Notes under the pieces: generated by a model
The model's input: the letters and a program-made list of their open reading frames with translations, nothing else
What the model was told of the DNA's origin: nothing
Databases searched by the model: none
Assembly: GCA_023127875.1 (NCBI GenBank)
Contig: JAGMFA010000090.1
Location: 1-8,225, forward strand
DNA: 8,225 bases
Origin: Candidatus Zixiibacteriota bacterium
GTDB lineage: Bacteria; Zixibacteria; MSB-5A5; SM1-73
Direction of reading: 5' to 3'
Shown here: piece after piece, positions 1 through 6,940 of the stretch
Layout of the letters: each line of letters begins with the position of its first letter
Position numbering within the stretch: position 1 is the stretch's first letter
Translations under genes and position numbers: made by a program

Positions 1-20
1 CCCCGTACGGGTCAGAATGA

Positions 21-49
21 CAACCATCGAGATGTGGATAATAGTCAGC
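21..49 (+). repeat. Left copy of a 29-bp dispersed repeat
   Basis: This sequence recurs in inverted orientation at 8197-8225 with 26 of 29 positions identical; the mismatches are at repeat positions 6, 18 and 26. It is preceded at 2-11 by a perfect 10-nt palindrome (CCCGTACGGG), which recurs at 126-135 inside the next element. The sequence after the core is purine-rich and only loosely like the sequence that follows the other copy. No gene overlaps it convincingly. It is most likely part of a dispersed non-coding repeat family; its function is unknown. Confidence 0.6.
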
Positions 50-75
50 TTAGGAAGGAGGGAAGCTTGCGTGTT

Positions 76-231
76 CCCTCTCCTTTTTGTGGCTGTGTCA
101 CAACTGTGTTTTGAACTGGTAGCCGCCCGTACGGGCGTAAGCCCATAAAATTCAACACCACGATTTCGCCCCGCCAGAGGCGGGGCGGCTACCAAAACTG
201 AAATTGTGACACACTCTCTTTAAGGAGAGGG
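76..231. repeat. Nested imperfect palindrome of about 156 bp
   Basis: Three pairs of inverted arms are nested. CCCTCTCCTT (76-85) pairs with 222-231, TGTGTCACAA (94-103) with 204-213, and GGTAGCCGCCC (118-128) with 183-193; each pair is a perfect reverse complement. The interior holds three more foldbacks: a 14-nt palindrome at 124-137, GGGC-GTAA-GCCC at 133-144, and a 9-bp stem with loop AGA at 167-187. The inner hairpins share bases with the innermost arms, so the long stem and the local hairpins are mutually exclusive. There is no room for a transposase, so this is a MITE-like or REP/BIME-like element. The right edge runs into the possible ribosome binding site of the ORF at 245. Confidence 0.8.
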
Positions 232-244
232 CTAAGGTGAGGTT

Positions 245-421
245 ATGAAAGATCAAATCACCACCAGTTCAGGTGTTCTTATTACCTCTAAGATGAACCA
301 TCATCCCGAACCAACAGGAAGCTCTTTTCGCGTAACAGAACCCTGCTGTGCCTGTCAGTTTCCCGGCTCGACAGGATCTTGCCGCCAGATCAAGGGACCT
401 GGCGGGCACGGCAATCTTTAA
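245..421 (+). CDS. Possible small Cys-rich protein, 58 aa (doubtful)
   Basis: An ATG at 245 lies 3 nt after AAGGTGAGG, a plausible ribosome binding site, and the frame stays open for 58 codons to a TAA at 419-421. The product has four of its five cysteines in the second half: C34, C35 and C37 in a CCAC cluster, then C46. It ends in a Gly-rich tail. There is no signal peptide or membrane segment, and I do not recognise a family. The ribosome binding site belongs to the flanking repeat, the ORF covers two inverted repeats, and it would be the only gene on the plus strand, converging on the TPR lipoprotein gene. It could equally be a chance ORF in non-coding repeat DNA. Confidence 0.25.
   Translation: MKDQITTSSGVLITSKMNHHPEPTGSSFRVTEPCCACQFPGSTGSCRQIKGPGGHGNL
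351..407. other. Two adjacent inverted repeats downstream of the TPR gene
   Basis: CCTGTC (351-356) pairs with GACAGG (370-375), and CCGCCAG (382-388) pairs with CTGGCGG (399-405), the latter across a 10-nt loop and extendable by a bulged G-C pair. Read on the minus strand they lie about 100 nt past the TPR lipoprotein stop. They could help end that transcript, but no U-tract follows either stem, so a classic Rho-independent terminator is not supported. Confidence 0.35.
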
Positions 422-508
422 ATCTTGGGGACAACTATGGTAAAGCACTCTGAACCAGCGTGTGAGTTTATTTCAGATAAAGTCAACCGGGAAAGGGAAA
501 GGTGTAAT

Positions 509-1987
509 TTACCGCGCGGATTTTTTCAAAGCCTCCTCTGCCTTATCCTTTTTTCCCAATCTGGCATACGCAATGGCCAGATAGCCCCAGGCTTCTCTGT
601 CTGTAGGATCTGATTCCACCAACCTCTCCAGATGAAGGCTTGCTTCCGCCCATTTCTTTAGGCTTAAAAGTGAAAAGCCCAGATACTTCATGCTCTCCCT
701 ATCCTGCGGATCAAGCTCCAGGGTTTTTTTAAAGAAACCTTCAGCTTGGCTGAAATTGTCATTCTGCTTTTCACCGGCATCAAGAGTTTGGGCTCTACCA
801 AGATACAGAAGCCCCAGATGGAAGAATGAATCTTTATCCCCGGGGTCCAACTCCGTAGTCTTCTTAAAGTCACCTTCAGCTTTAACGAAGAGCCGACTAT
901 AATCCTCCTGAGCAGACTGATACCGGGACAAAAGCTTTTGGTCCTTTGAATTCTTTTGCACAGAATCTTTGTAAGATTTGAGAACCAAGATCTTATCTTG
1001 GACTTTGGTTAAAAGCAAAAGTCCTCGATTGAAGTAGGCATCCTTGTATTCCGGATCTATGGAGATAATTCTCGAATAGGTAGAAAGCGCCTTTTCGGTC
1101 TCTCCCTTTCGGGCATATATCATAGCCACGTTCACTAAGGCGTTCACGTTTGTGGGATCTTTTTCTAAAATCCGCTCATACAGACTCAAAGCTTGCTCGA
1201 ATTTTTTAGCCCCCAATAGCGTTATGGCATAATCGTTCATCACGTTGGAATCGTCCGGCTTGAGTTGATAAGCCTTCTGATAATATCCCAACGCCTTCTT
1301 AAGTTCATCATTCCGTACATATTCTGCGGCTAAGTTGAGAAAAGGTTCGTACCGGGTGGAGTCAAACAAAATGGCGAGCTGATAGCGATCTATGGCTTCT
1401 TGCTCCAAGGTTCTTTCCAAATCCTCTAAAGCAGGTTTAACCTGGCCGAACATCTGATAGGCGTCCCAGGTAAATCTCTCAGATCCTTCCAGATCAGCGG
1501 AAATGGTTTTGAGGCTATCCTTATACCCAGTGTAATTGGAAAAATCGGTGAGAAGTTCCAGCTTGTATTGTTCAACCTGTTTTCGTTTTCTTCCCAAACG
1601 TATTCCTGAATTTAACACTTCAGTCCATTTCTGTTTTCTTATCTGTTGTAGCTCCTCTAACTGTTTTGGTTTCAGCTTTAGCTTTGGCTTTAGCTCGGAG
1701 GCTTCCGCCTTTTGAAATTCTTCCAACATCTCTTTATACATCTTCTTTTCAGCATAGATTTTCCCTAACAGGAAGTGTGCCTCTGCATTTTGGGGTTCCT
1801 GCTTCAAGGCAATCTGAAGTTGTTGCATGGCTTTTTCATAATCCGGTGGGGTAAGGTTTAAATAGATTTTGGCTGAGGTCAGTCCCGGATTTTTAGTTCC
1901 ACAGCCTAACAAAAGCATAAGCATCGAGAAAAGAAGAATGAATAAAAACCATACGCCCAAGCCTTTTCTTGCAGTCGAAAATTTCAT
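509..1987 (-). CDS. TPR-repeat lipoprotein, 492 aa
   Basis: This is a predicted membrane-anchored lipoprotein of tetratricopeptide repeats, which usually act as protein-interaction scaffolds; the partner is unknown. The N-terminus is a lipoprotein signal: basic residues, a hydrophobic stretch (about 11-27) and a lipobox L-L-G-C with the acylated Cys at 29. One TPR pair covers about 48-92. A Lys/Glu-rich charged segment follows (about 93-140), partly encoded by a 6-nt microrepeat at 1677-1694. Further TPR units fill about 213-313 and 370-491, with typical A-Y-R-G/K and DP(T/E/D) positions. The ATG at 1987 follows GGAGGT by 3 nt and puts the signal at the N-terminus. An upstream in-frame TTG at 2023 lies in repeat DNA and is rejected. 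It lies 143 bp after the DUF4139 gene, with no promoter I can identify between them, so co-transcription is possible. The fold and lipidation are well supported; the specific role is not. Confidence 0.88.
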   Translation of the reverse strand: MKFSTARKGLGVWFLFILLFSMLMLLLGCGTKNPGLTSAKIYLNLTPPDYEKAMQQLQIALKQEPQNAEAHFLLGKIYAEKKMYKEMLEEFQKAEASELKPKLKLKPKQLEELQQIRKQKWTEVLNSGIRLGRKRKQVEQYKLELLTDFSNYTGYKDSLKTISADLEGSERFTWDAYQMFGQVKPALEDLERTLEQEAIDRYQLAILFDSTRYEPFLNLAAEYVRNDELKKALGYYQKAYQLKPDDSNVMNDYAITLLGAKKFEQALSLYERILEKDPTNVNALVNVAMIYARKGETEKALSTYSRIISIDPEYKDAYFNRGLLLLTKVQDKILVLKSYKDSVQKNSKDQKLLSRYQSAQEDYSRLFVKAEGDFKKTTELDPGDKDSFFHLGLLYLGRAQTLDAGEKQNDNFSQAEGFFKKTLELDPQDRESMKYLGFSLLSLKKWAEASLHLERLVESDPTDREAWGYLAIAYARLGKKDKAEEALKKSAR

Positions 1988-2001
1988 CTTACCTCCAAAT
2001 G

Positions 2002-2128
2002 AAATTAAAAATTCAAAGAGCAAAATTAAAAGTTACAATTCAAAAATTAAAATTATCTGTTCACTGGCGTGTCCGTTTTTAATTTTGAATTTTGAACTAC
2101 AATTTTGCTTTTTGAATTTTATATTTTT
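2002..2128. repeat. AT-rich long imperfect palindrome between the DUF4139 and TPR genes
   Basis: The left arm (about 2002-2053) and right arm (about 2076-2128) are reverse complements with a few mismatches and short indels. Shared blocks include AAATTCAAA-AGCAAAATT and AATTCAAAAATTAAAA. A centre of about 22 bp (2054-2075) is less AT-rich. The element fills nearly the whole gap: it ends 2 bp from the DUF4139 stop and lies just 5 bp upstream of the TPR gene's ribosome binding site. If the two genes are co-transcribed, the mRNA would carry a very long stem here. It resembles AT-rich dispersed repeats rather than a designed terminator, though it could limit readthrough or protect 3' ends. Confidence 0.75.
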
Positions 2129-2130
2129 AC

Positions 2131-3528
2131 TTATCTGTAATATCTTATCGTGTAGTTCAACACCACCTCTTGATCTTTATCTAAGTGAATCTTAAACTCG
2201 ATGGTGTTGGCATCTTTTTTTTCATATTCATGAGTGGACTCTTTTATCTCCCACTCTGTGTAAGAATATAGATGCTCCACCACCACCACCTCAACTGCTT
2301 CCTCCTTATGATTTCGCGGTTTGATCTGATATGATTCTTCGGTGATATCATCGCTGATTTTCTTGAAATCGGTCTTCTTTCTTTCTCCCACGATGTCAAA
2401 CGCATTGCCCAAAAAGACCCTTACCTTCTCGTTTTTGGGTGTGTGATTGATCCGATCTTCTCCCACAAATTCCAAGGCTTTATCCACATCCTCCTTATAT
2501 ACCCGGATTTTCCCTTGAGGCAGGGGCATTCCCAAACCCGCGCTTTCCGAATTCTTGAATTCTAACTCCACCCTGACCTTGCTTTCGTATCTGGCTCCGT
2601 CATAGGTGAAGATCTTTTTAGTTTTCACATCAGCGGAAGGGAAAAGAGAAACTTGCTTTATCTCATTATCCTTGATGGTGGCAGGACGCAGAAGGGTATA
2701 CAGATGATATTCGAAAAATGCCTTCTCCTCGAATTGGGGTGCAGCGGCAACATCTGCCACGTATCCTTTTGCCAGTCGGGGCGGTATTCTTTTTTCTCTC
2801 ACCCGATGCACTTCCCCTGCGATTAATTTGACCTTCGCGTCTTCGTAGGTGGCGCCAGAGCGATTGTCGATGGATACCCAGCCAGCCAATTCTAAGTTTT
2901 CATCCCGCTGATCCACTACTGCCACGTATTCTGCGTGCCAGTTTATCCCGGAGGTTAAATAGCTCACCTCCGCTTTTCTTTTTCCGCTCACCTGGCTATC
3001 TAAAAGCCACACCAAAGTGGGTTTGGTGATTAAACCCTCCGGCAGAGTGGGGAAATAAAGATCTCTTACTTCCTCCAGCCTTACTATCCGTATGGCTCCT
3101 TCTGGTTCCTGAAGTGTCACATTTTCGTTGGAATAGGACAGAAGCCGACCCTTATAGGATTTGCCCTGTCCCATGGGCCCAGCGGCTTTGGTGAAAAGCT
3201 CAATCTCTTCGTCCACATATTTCTGCAATATCTTGGTGGAGCTGACCAGATCATACTGATAGTTCTGCTCTAAGATGCTTACCCGATCGGAGGGATTGAC
3301 CGGCTTGAAATGGACGGACGTCGGATCTATCTGTGCCGCCACATCGGTGAATTTGATTAAGCTCTTTCCCTTCTGAAATTCCAGCACCCGCACATCCTTA
3401 ACCAGCCCCAAATCCTGGTTGTAAATGGTAACCGAAACCTCCGCATAAGATAACGAAGGTTTTCCAAGAAACCAACTACTTAAAACAAGACTTAAAACCA
3501 CCAACTTGAATATCACAGAGTTTTTCAT
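2131..3528 (-). CDS. Exported DUF4139 domain-containing protein, 465 aa
   Basis: This is a predicted Sec-exported protein with a C-terminal DUF4139 domain; the biochemical role of that family is unknown. The signal peptide runs from MKNS through a hydrophobic stretch (about 6-22) to a likely cleavage after S-Y-A at 29. The mature N-terminus (30-160) holds beta-rich segments such as V-T-I-Y-N-Q-D-L-G-L-V. The family hallmark YLTSGINWHAEYVAV lies at 190-204, followed by GWVSIDNRSGATYEDAKV from 216 and L-I-A-G-E-V at 235-240. A C-terminal beta segment ends in L-N-Y-T-I-R-Y-Y-R. The ATG at 3528 is preferred because GGTGGTGAG lies 5 nt upstream and the signal peptide is then N-terminal; the upstream in-frame GTG at 3651 would add residues encoded by a palindrome and a likely promoter. 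It follows valS after 238 bp. The family call is from motif memory and is firm; no function is inferred. Confidence 0.87.
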   Translation of the reverse strand: MKNSVIFKLVVLSLVLSSWFLGKPSLSYAEVSVTIYNQDLGLVKDVRVLEFQKGKSLIKFTDVAAQIDPTSVHFKPVNPSDRVSILEQNYQYDLVSSTKILQKYVDEEIELFTKAAGPMGQGKSYKGRLLSYSNENVTLQEPEGAIRIVRLEEVRDLYFPTLPEGLITKPTLVWLLDSQVSGKRKAEVSYLTSGINWHAEYVAVVDQRDENLELAGWVSIDNRSGATYEDAKVKLIAGEVHRVREKRIPPRLAKGYVADVAAAPQFEEKAFFEYHLYTLLRPATIKDNEIKQVSLFPSADVKTKKIFTYDGARYESKVRVELEFKNSESAGLGMPLPQGKIRVYKEDVDKALEFVGEDRINHTPKNEKVRVFLGNAFDIVGERKKTDFKKISDDITEESYQIKPRNHKEEAVEVVVVEHLYSYTEWEIKESTHEYEKKDANTIEFKIHLDKDQEVVLNYTIRYYR

Positions 3529-3576
3529 TTCTCTCACCACCTTAGAAATTAAAAGTTTTTTTTGTGCCTTTGAAAT

Positions 3577-3582
3577 ATTATA
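3577..3582 (-). promoter_or_regulatory. Possible -10 element for the DUF4139 gene
   Basis: The minus strand reads TATAAT exactly, about 50 nt upstream of the start at 3528, which would give a leader of about 40 nt. No good -35 box lies 16-18 nt further upstream, so this is a partial promoter or one that needs an activator. If real, the DUF4139 gene has its own start separate from valS. Confidence 0.4.
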
Positions 3583-3618
3583 CAAATCGAATAAGATTTT
3601 ATTCCTTCGAGTGTAGTT

Positions 3619-3634
3619 GCCCGATTTATCGGGC
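3619..3634. repeat. Short palindrome GCCCGATTTATCGGGC
   Basis: This is a 7-bp inverted repeat with a 2-nt centre, or a 6-bp stem with a 4-nt loop. It lies in the valS-DUF4139 gap, upstream of the possible -10 box. No U-run follows on the minus strand, so it is not a typical terminator. It has the GC-rich, compact form of the other palindromes in the window. Confidence 0.6.
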
Positions 3635-3766
3635 TTATTGTACTGGGTCACGATTTATGCTGGGTAGGAATTTTTCAGAATAAATTTCTATGATTCTTCT
3701 TTTTCCGATGTCCCTTATGGAACTCTGGTCAGATTCCCTAATTATGAAAGAAACGCAATTGGGCTG

Positions 3767-6463
3767 TTACCAACCCACGATCTCCTCTAGGTTTTTGCTT
3801 AACTTCTCCACCATCTTGTGATATTCTTCTCTTTTGGCTTTCTGTTTTTCAATTATCTCTCTGGGCGCTCTTTTAAGGAAATCCTCATTGGAGAGCTTTT
3901 TGTTGGTCCTCTCCAAAAGTCGGCTCACTCTGGTGATCTCTTTTTCCAATCTGGCCCGTTCCTGTTCCAAATCGATCAAATCTTCCAATGGAACGAATAT
4001 CTCGGCATCCTTTACCACCGCGCTGGCAGTGTGGTCAGACTTGGCAATCCGTATTCCGATCTCGAGGTTTTCCACCTTGCCTAAATTTTTGATGTGATCT
4101 TGGTTATCCTCCAGCATCTTCTTTAAGTCTTTGTTGTCCACCTTGATCAAAACGTCAGCCTTTTTAGCCGGGGGCACGTTCATCTCTGATCTGATGTTTC
4201 TGATGGAGGTAACTACATCCTGTACCCTCATCAAGGTCTCTTCCAGATTTTCATCGATCAGTTCCTTCAGGCAGATGGGCCATTTCTCATTCAAAACCGA
4301 AGAATGATCACCATCCATTCCCCCATTATATAGATGATGCCAGATCTCCTCAGTAATGAATGGGGCGAAGGGATGAAGCAGTCGCAGTATGTAATTAAGC
4401 ACAAAATGAGCCACCTTTTGAGCTATCTGTTTGTCCTTTTCTCCTTCGGGCAGGTTGAGCCTCTGTTTTATCATCTCCACATACCAGTCACAGAAATCGT
4501 GCCAGATAAACTCATACAATGATTTCACTGCGCTGTTGAATCTATACTTCTCCATCAGATCGGTGACCTCGCTCACTGTCCGATTCAGCCGGCTTAAGAT
4601 CCACCTGTCCTCGAGCTTGAACTGGCGCCGACCGGGTAGGGGCGATTTATGAGTCGCCCCTACAAATTCTTCAGGTGTAATTCCGTCTGGAAGGTGTCCC
4701 ATCACGAATTTGGACACGTTCCACAGTTTGTTGGCGAAGTGCTGGCCCACCTGGAAAGTCTGCTTTGCTATCAGGGTGTCCTGTCCTTCCGGAGTTACCA
4801 GCATCATGGTGATTCTTAAAGCATCCGCCCCATATTCATCGATTATCTCCAGAGGATCGATTCCATTGCCTAAAGATTTGCTCATCTTGATTCCGTGCTC
4901 ATCCCGCACCGTGCCGTGAATGTATACATCGGAGAAGGGCTTCTTTCCCATAAATTCATATCCGGCCATCACCATGCGCGCCACCCATAAGAAGATGATT
5001 TCCGAGGCAGTGAAAAGCGCCTTGGTGGGGTAAAATCTCTCCAGCTCGGGGGTTTTCTTGGGCCACCCGAAGGTGGAGAAGGGCCACAGCCAGGAGGAAA
5101 ACCAGGTATCCAATACGTCCTCATCCTGCTTCAGATTTTTGCTTTTGCATTTGGTACACTCAGATGGGGTGGTTTTCGAAACCAATATCTCATCACAGTC
5201 CTGACAATACCACACCGGAATGCGGTGTCCCCACCACAGTTGACGGGAAATACACCAGTCTCTGATGTTCTCCATCCAGTGCATATAAGTCTTGGTCCAG
5301 CGCTCCGGAAAGAATTTCACCTTGCCCGTCTTAACCGCCTTAATAGCCGGCTCTGCTAAAGGTTTCATCTTCACAAACCACTGCTCGGAAAGATAAGGCT
5401 CGATCTCGGTCCCACAACGGTAACACAGAGCCACCGGCACCCGATAAGGATCGATTCTTTCTAAAAACTTTTTTTTCTTAAGCTCAACTACCAAAGCTTC
5501 CCGGCAAGCATACCTATCCATGCCAGCGAACTTTCCCGCATTTTCATTCATGCTCCCATCGGGATTCATCACATTGATCTGTTCCAAATTATGTCTCTGT
5601 CCTATCTCGAAATCATTGGGATCATGAGCCGGAGTAACCTTCACCATCCCGGTGCCGAACTCCGGATCCACAAAATCGTCCGCCACGATCTTAATCTCCC
5701 GATCCAGGATGGGCAAGATGGCGGACTTGCCCAGAAGCTTCTTAAACCTCTTATCCTTGGGGTTGACTGCCACCGCGGTATCGCCCAGCATGGTTTCAGG
5801 TCGGGTGGTGGCTACGGTGATGTATTCATCCGAACCTTTGAGTTTATATTTTATATACCACAAAGATCCGTCCTTTTCCTCTCTCTCCGTCTCGTCATCA
5901 GAAAGGGAGGTCTGGCAACGAGGACACCAACTGATGATCCGGTTTCCCCGATAGATCAGCCCCTTGTTATAAAGATGCACGAACACCTCCAGCACTGCCT
6001 CGGAGAGACCATCATCCAAGGTAAATCTGGTTCTGTCCCAGTCGCAGGAGCAACCGATTTTTTTAAGCTGATTTAATATGGCGTCTCCGTTTTTTCTCTT
6101 CCATTCCCAGGCAAGTTCAAGAAATTTCTCTCTTCCCAACTTCTCCTTTGAGGTTCCCTCCAAAGCCAGCTTCTTCTCCAAGATCACCTGAGTGGCGATT
6201 CCAGCGTGATCCGTGCCGGGGAGCCACTCTGCCTCATACCCCTGCATCCTTTTCCATCTTATCAGAATATCCTGTAGGGTGTTGTTGAGCGCATGGCCTA
6301 AGTGAAGCACATCGGTAACGTTGGGGGGTGGGATCACCACGCTGAAGGTTTCTCTTTTGTTGTTCACATCAGCGTGGAAAAATCCCTCCTTAAGCCAGAA
6401 CTGATACCACTTATCCTCAGTCAGTTTGGGATCGTAATGCTTGGGCAAATCGTTTAGACGCAT
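3767..6463 (-). CDS. valS: Valyl-tRNA synthetase, 898 aa
   Basis: A class I aminoacyl-tRNA synthetase that charges tRNA-Val with valine in the cytoplasm. Signature motifs are in order: PPPNVT at 45-50 leading to the HIGH-type HLGH at 54-57; the editing (CP1) domain with TTRPETMLGDTA from 219 and GTGMVKVTPAHDPNDFEIG from 270; CISRQLWWGHRIPVWYC at 404-420; KMSKS at 526-530; the anticodon-binding helical domain from about 615; and a C-terminal coiled coil (about 835-895). Zinc-knuckle cysteine pairs occur at 180/183, 347/350, 420/423 and 436/439. The length is normal for bacterial ValS. The ATG at 6463 follows GGAGGA by 9 nt; the in-frame GTG at 6538 lies in a hairpin and lacks a ribosome binding site. 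Oddities: residues 601-610 are encoded by a palindromic repeat (4636-4663), Asp51 replaces the usual Gly after NVT, and TASEIIFLW (485-493) departs from the common TGFDIIFFW. The frame is intact, so it is probably functional. Confidence 0.98.
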   Translation of the reverse strand: MRLNDLPKHYDPKLTEDKWYQFWLKEGFFHADVNNKRETFSVVIPPPNVTDVLHLGHALNNTLQDILIRWKRMQGYEAEWLPGTDHAGIATQVILEKKLALEGTSKEKLGREKFLELAWEWKRKNGDAILNQLKKIGCSCDWDRTRFTLDDGLSEAVLEVFVHLYNKGLIYRGNRIISWCPRCQTSLSDDETEREEKDGSLWYIKYKLKGSDEYITVATTRPETMLGDTAVAVNPKDKRFKKLLGKSAILPILDREIKIVADDFVDPEFGTGMVKVTPAHDPNDFEIGQRHNLEQINVMNPDGSMNENAGKFAGMDRYACREALVVELKKKKFLERIDPYRVPVALCYRCGTEIEPYLSEQWFVKMKPLAEPAIKAVKTGKVKFFPERWTKTYMHWMENIRDWCISRQLWWGHRIPVWYCQDCDEILVSKTTPSECTKCKSKNLKQDEDVLDTWFSSWLWPFSTFGWPKKTPELERFYPTKALFTASEIIFLWVARMVMAGYEFMGKKPFSDVYIHGTVRDEHGIKMSKSLGNGIDPLEIIDEYGADALRITMMLVTPEGQDTLIAKQTFQVGQHFANKLWNVSKFVMGHLPDGITPEEFVGATHKSPLPGRRQFKLEDRWILSRLNRTVSEVTDLMEKYRFNSAVKSLYEFIWHDFCDWYVEMIKQRLNLPEGEKDKQIAQKVAHFVLNYILRLLHPFAPFITEEIWHHLYNGGMDGDHSSVLNEKWPICLKELIDENLEETLMRVQDVVTSIRNIRSEMNVPPAKKADVLIKVDNKDLKKMLEDNQDHIKNLGKVENLEIGIRIAKSDHTASAVVKDAEIFVPLEDLIDLEQERARLEKEITRVSRLLERTNKKLSNEDFLKRAPREIIEKQKAKREEYHKMVEKLSKNLEEIVGW
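4636..4663. repeat. 28-bp palindromic element inside valS
   Basis: GTAGGGGCGA (4636-4645) and TCGCCCCTAC (4654-4663) are perfect reverse complements around an 8-nt centre. The element is read in frame as part of ValS, coding on the minus strand for V-G-A-T-H-K-S-P-L-P (residues 601-610). This lies in the linker between the catalytic core (after KMSKS) and the anticodon-binding domain, a stretch of variable length in the family. The same class of GC-rich palindrome is intergenic elsewhere in the window. Confidence 0.85.
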
Positions 6464-6520
6464 CAGGCTTTGTCCTCCAGTATTAACCACACGCTTCCTA
6501 TCTCTACCTGTTTCACTGTT

Positions 6521-6546
6521 GTTGCGGGGTGCCCTCACCCCGCAAC
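6521..6546. repeat. Palindrome in the valS leader, second stem
   Basis: GTTGCGGGGTG (6521-6531) and its perfect reverse complement (6536-6546) form an 11-bp stem with a 4-nt loop. In the valS transcript it would be the second hairpin of the 5' leader, about 57 nt upstream of the start codon. It contains the rejected GTG start at 6538. Confidence 0.75.
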
Positions 6547-6553
6547 TTCTATG

Positions 6554-6576
6554 GTTCGGGGTAAGGTACTCCGAAC
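6554..6576. repeat. Palindrome in the valS leader, first stem
   Basis: GTTCGGGGTA (6554-6563) faces TACTCCGAAC (6567-6576) across a 3-nt loop; nine of ten positions are complementary, and the tenth is G-T on the plus strand but A-C in the valS transcript. Given the promoter at 6586-6614, this stem would begin within a few nucleotides of the transcript's 5' end, where such structures can protect mRNA. The plus-strand segment TTCGGGGTAAG resembles TTCGGAGTAAG at 8154-8164. Confidence 0.65.
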
Positions 6577-6585
6577 TAGCAATTG

Positions 6586-6614
6586 ATAATAATAAAACCC
6601 TGAATCTATGTCAA
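6586..6614 (-). promoter_or_regulatory. Sigma70-type promoter for valS
   Basis: On the minus strand the -35 box is TTGACA (6609-6614), a perfect consensus match. A 17-nt spacer (6592-6608) leads to the -10 box TATTAT (6586-6591). Transcription should start near 6579, giving a leader of about 115 nt that contains the two stems described above. I see no T-box specifier or antiterminator motif and no Val-rich leader peptide, so the regulation of valS is not evident. Confidence 0.8.
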
Positions 6615-6882
6615 GTCAAATGGAATTGAAAAAACTAATCTATCAGGGATTCTATTATGTTTATATTGGGTTTGGCTCTCCGATGTTTGCCTTTATTTAA
6701 AGATTATCGGCAGTTTTGGGAAAGAGGAAAGGGATAGTAGAGGGTTTAAGATTTACAGCGCCGATTTCTTTCTGCATACCGACATTTGTAAAAGACTTTA
6801 GCGCCTTTTCATATTTATCAATTGGTTGCTAACTTTGGCAGATAAAATATATAGGGGGATATCACCAAAGGAATGAGGTGGT
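6615..6882. other. Intergenic stretch without a gene
   Basis: This stretch lies between the valS promoter and the palindrome past the barrel-protein terminator. Stop codons are frequent in the frames I read, and the only ATG-initiated ORF I noted is 26 codons (from 6657, plus strand), without a ribosome binding site. AGCGCC occurs twice (near 6758 and 6820). I see no RNA gene or strong structure here. Confidence 0.5.
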
Positions 6883-6909
6883 TCGGGCGGGGGTTAAACC
6901 CCCGCCCGA
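6883..6909. repeat. GC-rich 27-bp palindrome
   Basis: TCGGGCGGGGGTT (6883-6895) and its perfect reverse complement (6897-6909) flank a single central A. It lies about 30 bp beyond the terminator of the barrel-protein gene, and no T-run follows on the minus strand. It could act as a backup transcription barrier, but its shape matches the other dispersed palindromes. Confidence 0.75.
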
Positions 6910-6940
6910 TCAACTGAAAGTCCAACTCATCCCTTTTCAT

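Noticed and set aside
33..41. Perfect DnaA-box match (TGTGGATAA)
   Set aside because: It is single, with no cluster of boxes or AT-rich unwinding region beside it, and the other repeat copy has TGTGGGTAA, so an origin is not supported.
1..150. Open frames entering from the left edge (stops at 112-114 and 149-151)
   Set aside because: Both run through repeats and end inside the palindrome; the encoded sequence resembles no domain.
425..613. Plus-strand ORF of 62 aa
   Set aside because: It overlaps the 3' end of the TPR lipoprotein gene on the opposite strand, lacks a clear ribosome binding site, and has no recognisable domain.
3529..3651. N-terminal extension of the DUF4139 protein from a GTG at 3651
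   Set aside because: It would place 41 residues before the signal peptide and run through a palindrome and a possible promoter.
5591..6076. Plus-strand ORF of 161 aa
   Set aside because: It lies wholly antisense within valS, whose protein motifs are unmistakable. It is a shadow frame, as are the other plus-strand ORFs within 3818-5954.
6464..6538. N-terminal extension of ValS from a GTG at 6538
   Set aside because: The extension begins inside a hairpin, lacks a ribosome binding site, and adds residues absent from normal ValS N-termini; ATG 6463 has GGAGGA 9 nt upstream.
6464..6579. T-box riboswitch ahead of valS
   Set aside because: The leader is short and lacks a recognisable specifier loop, T-box sequence and terminator/antiterminator pair.
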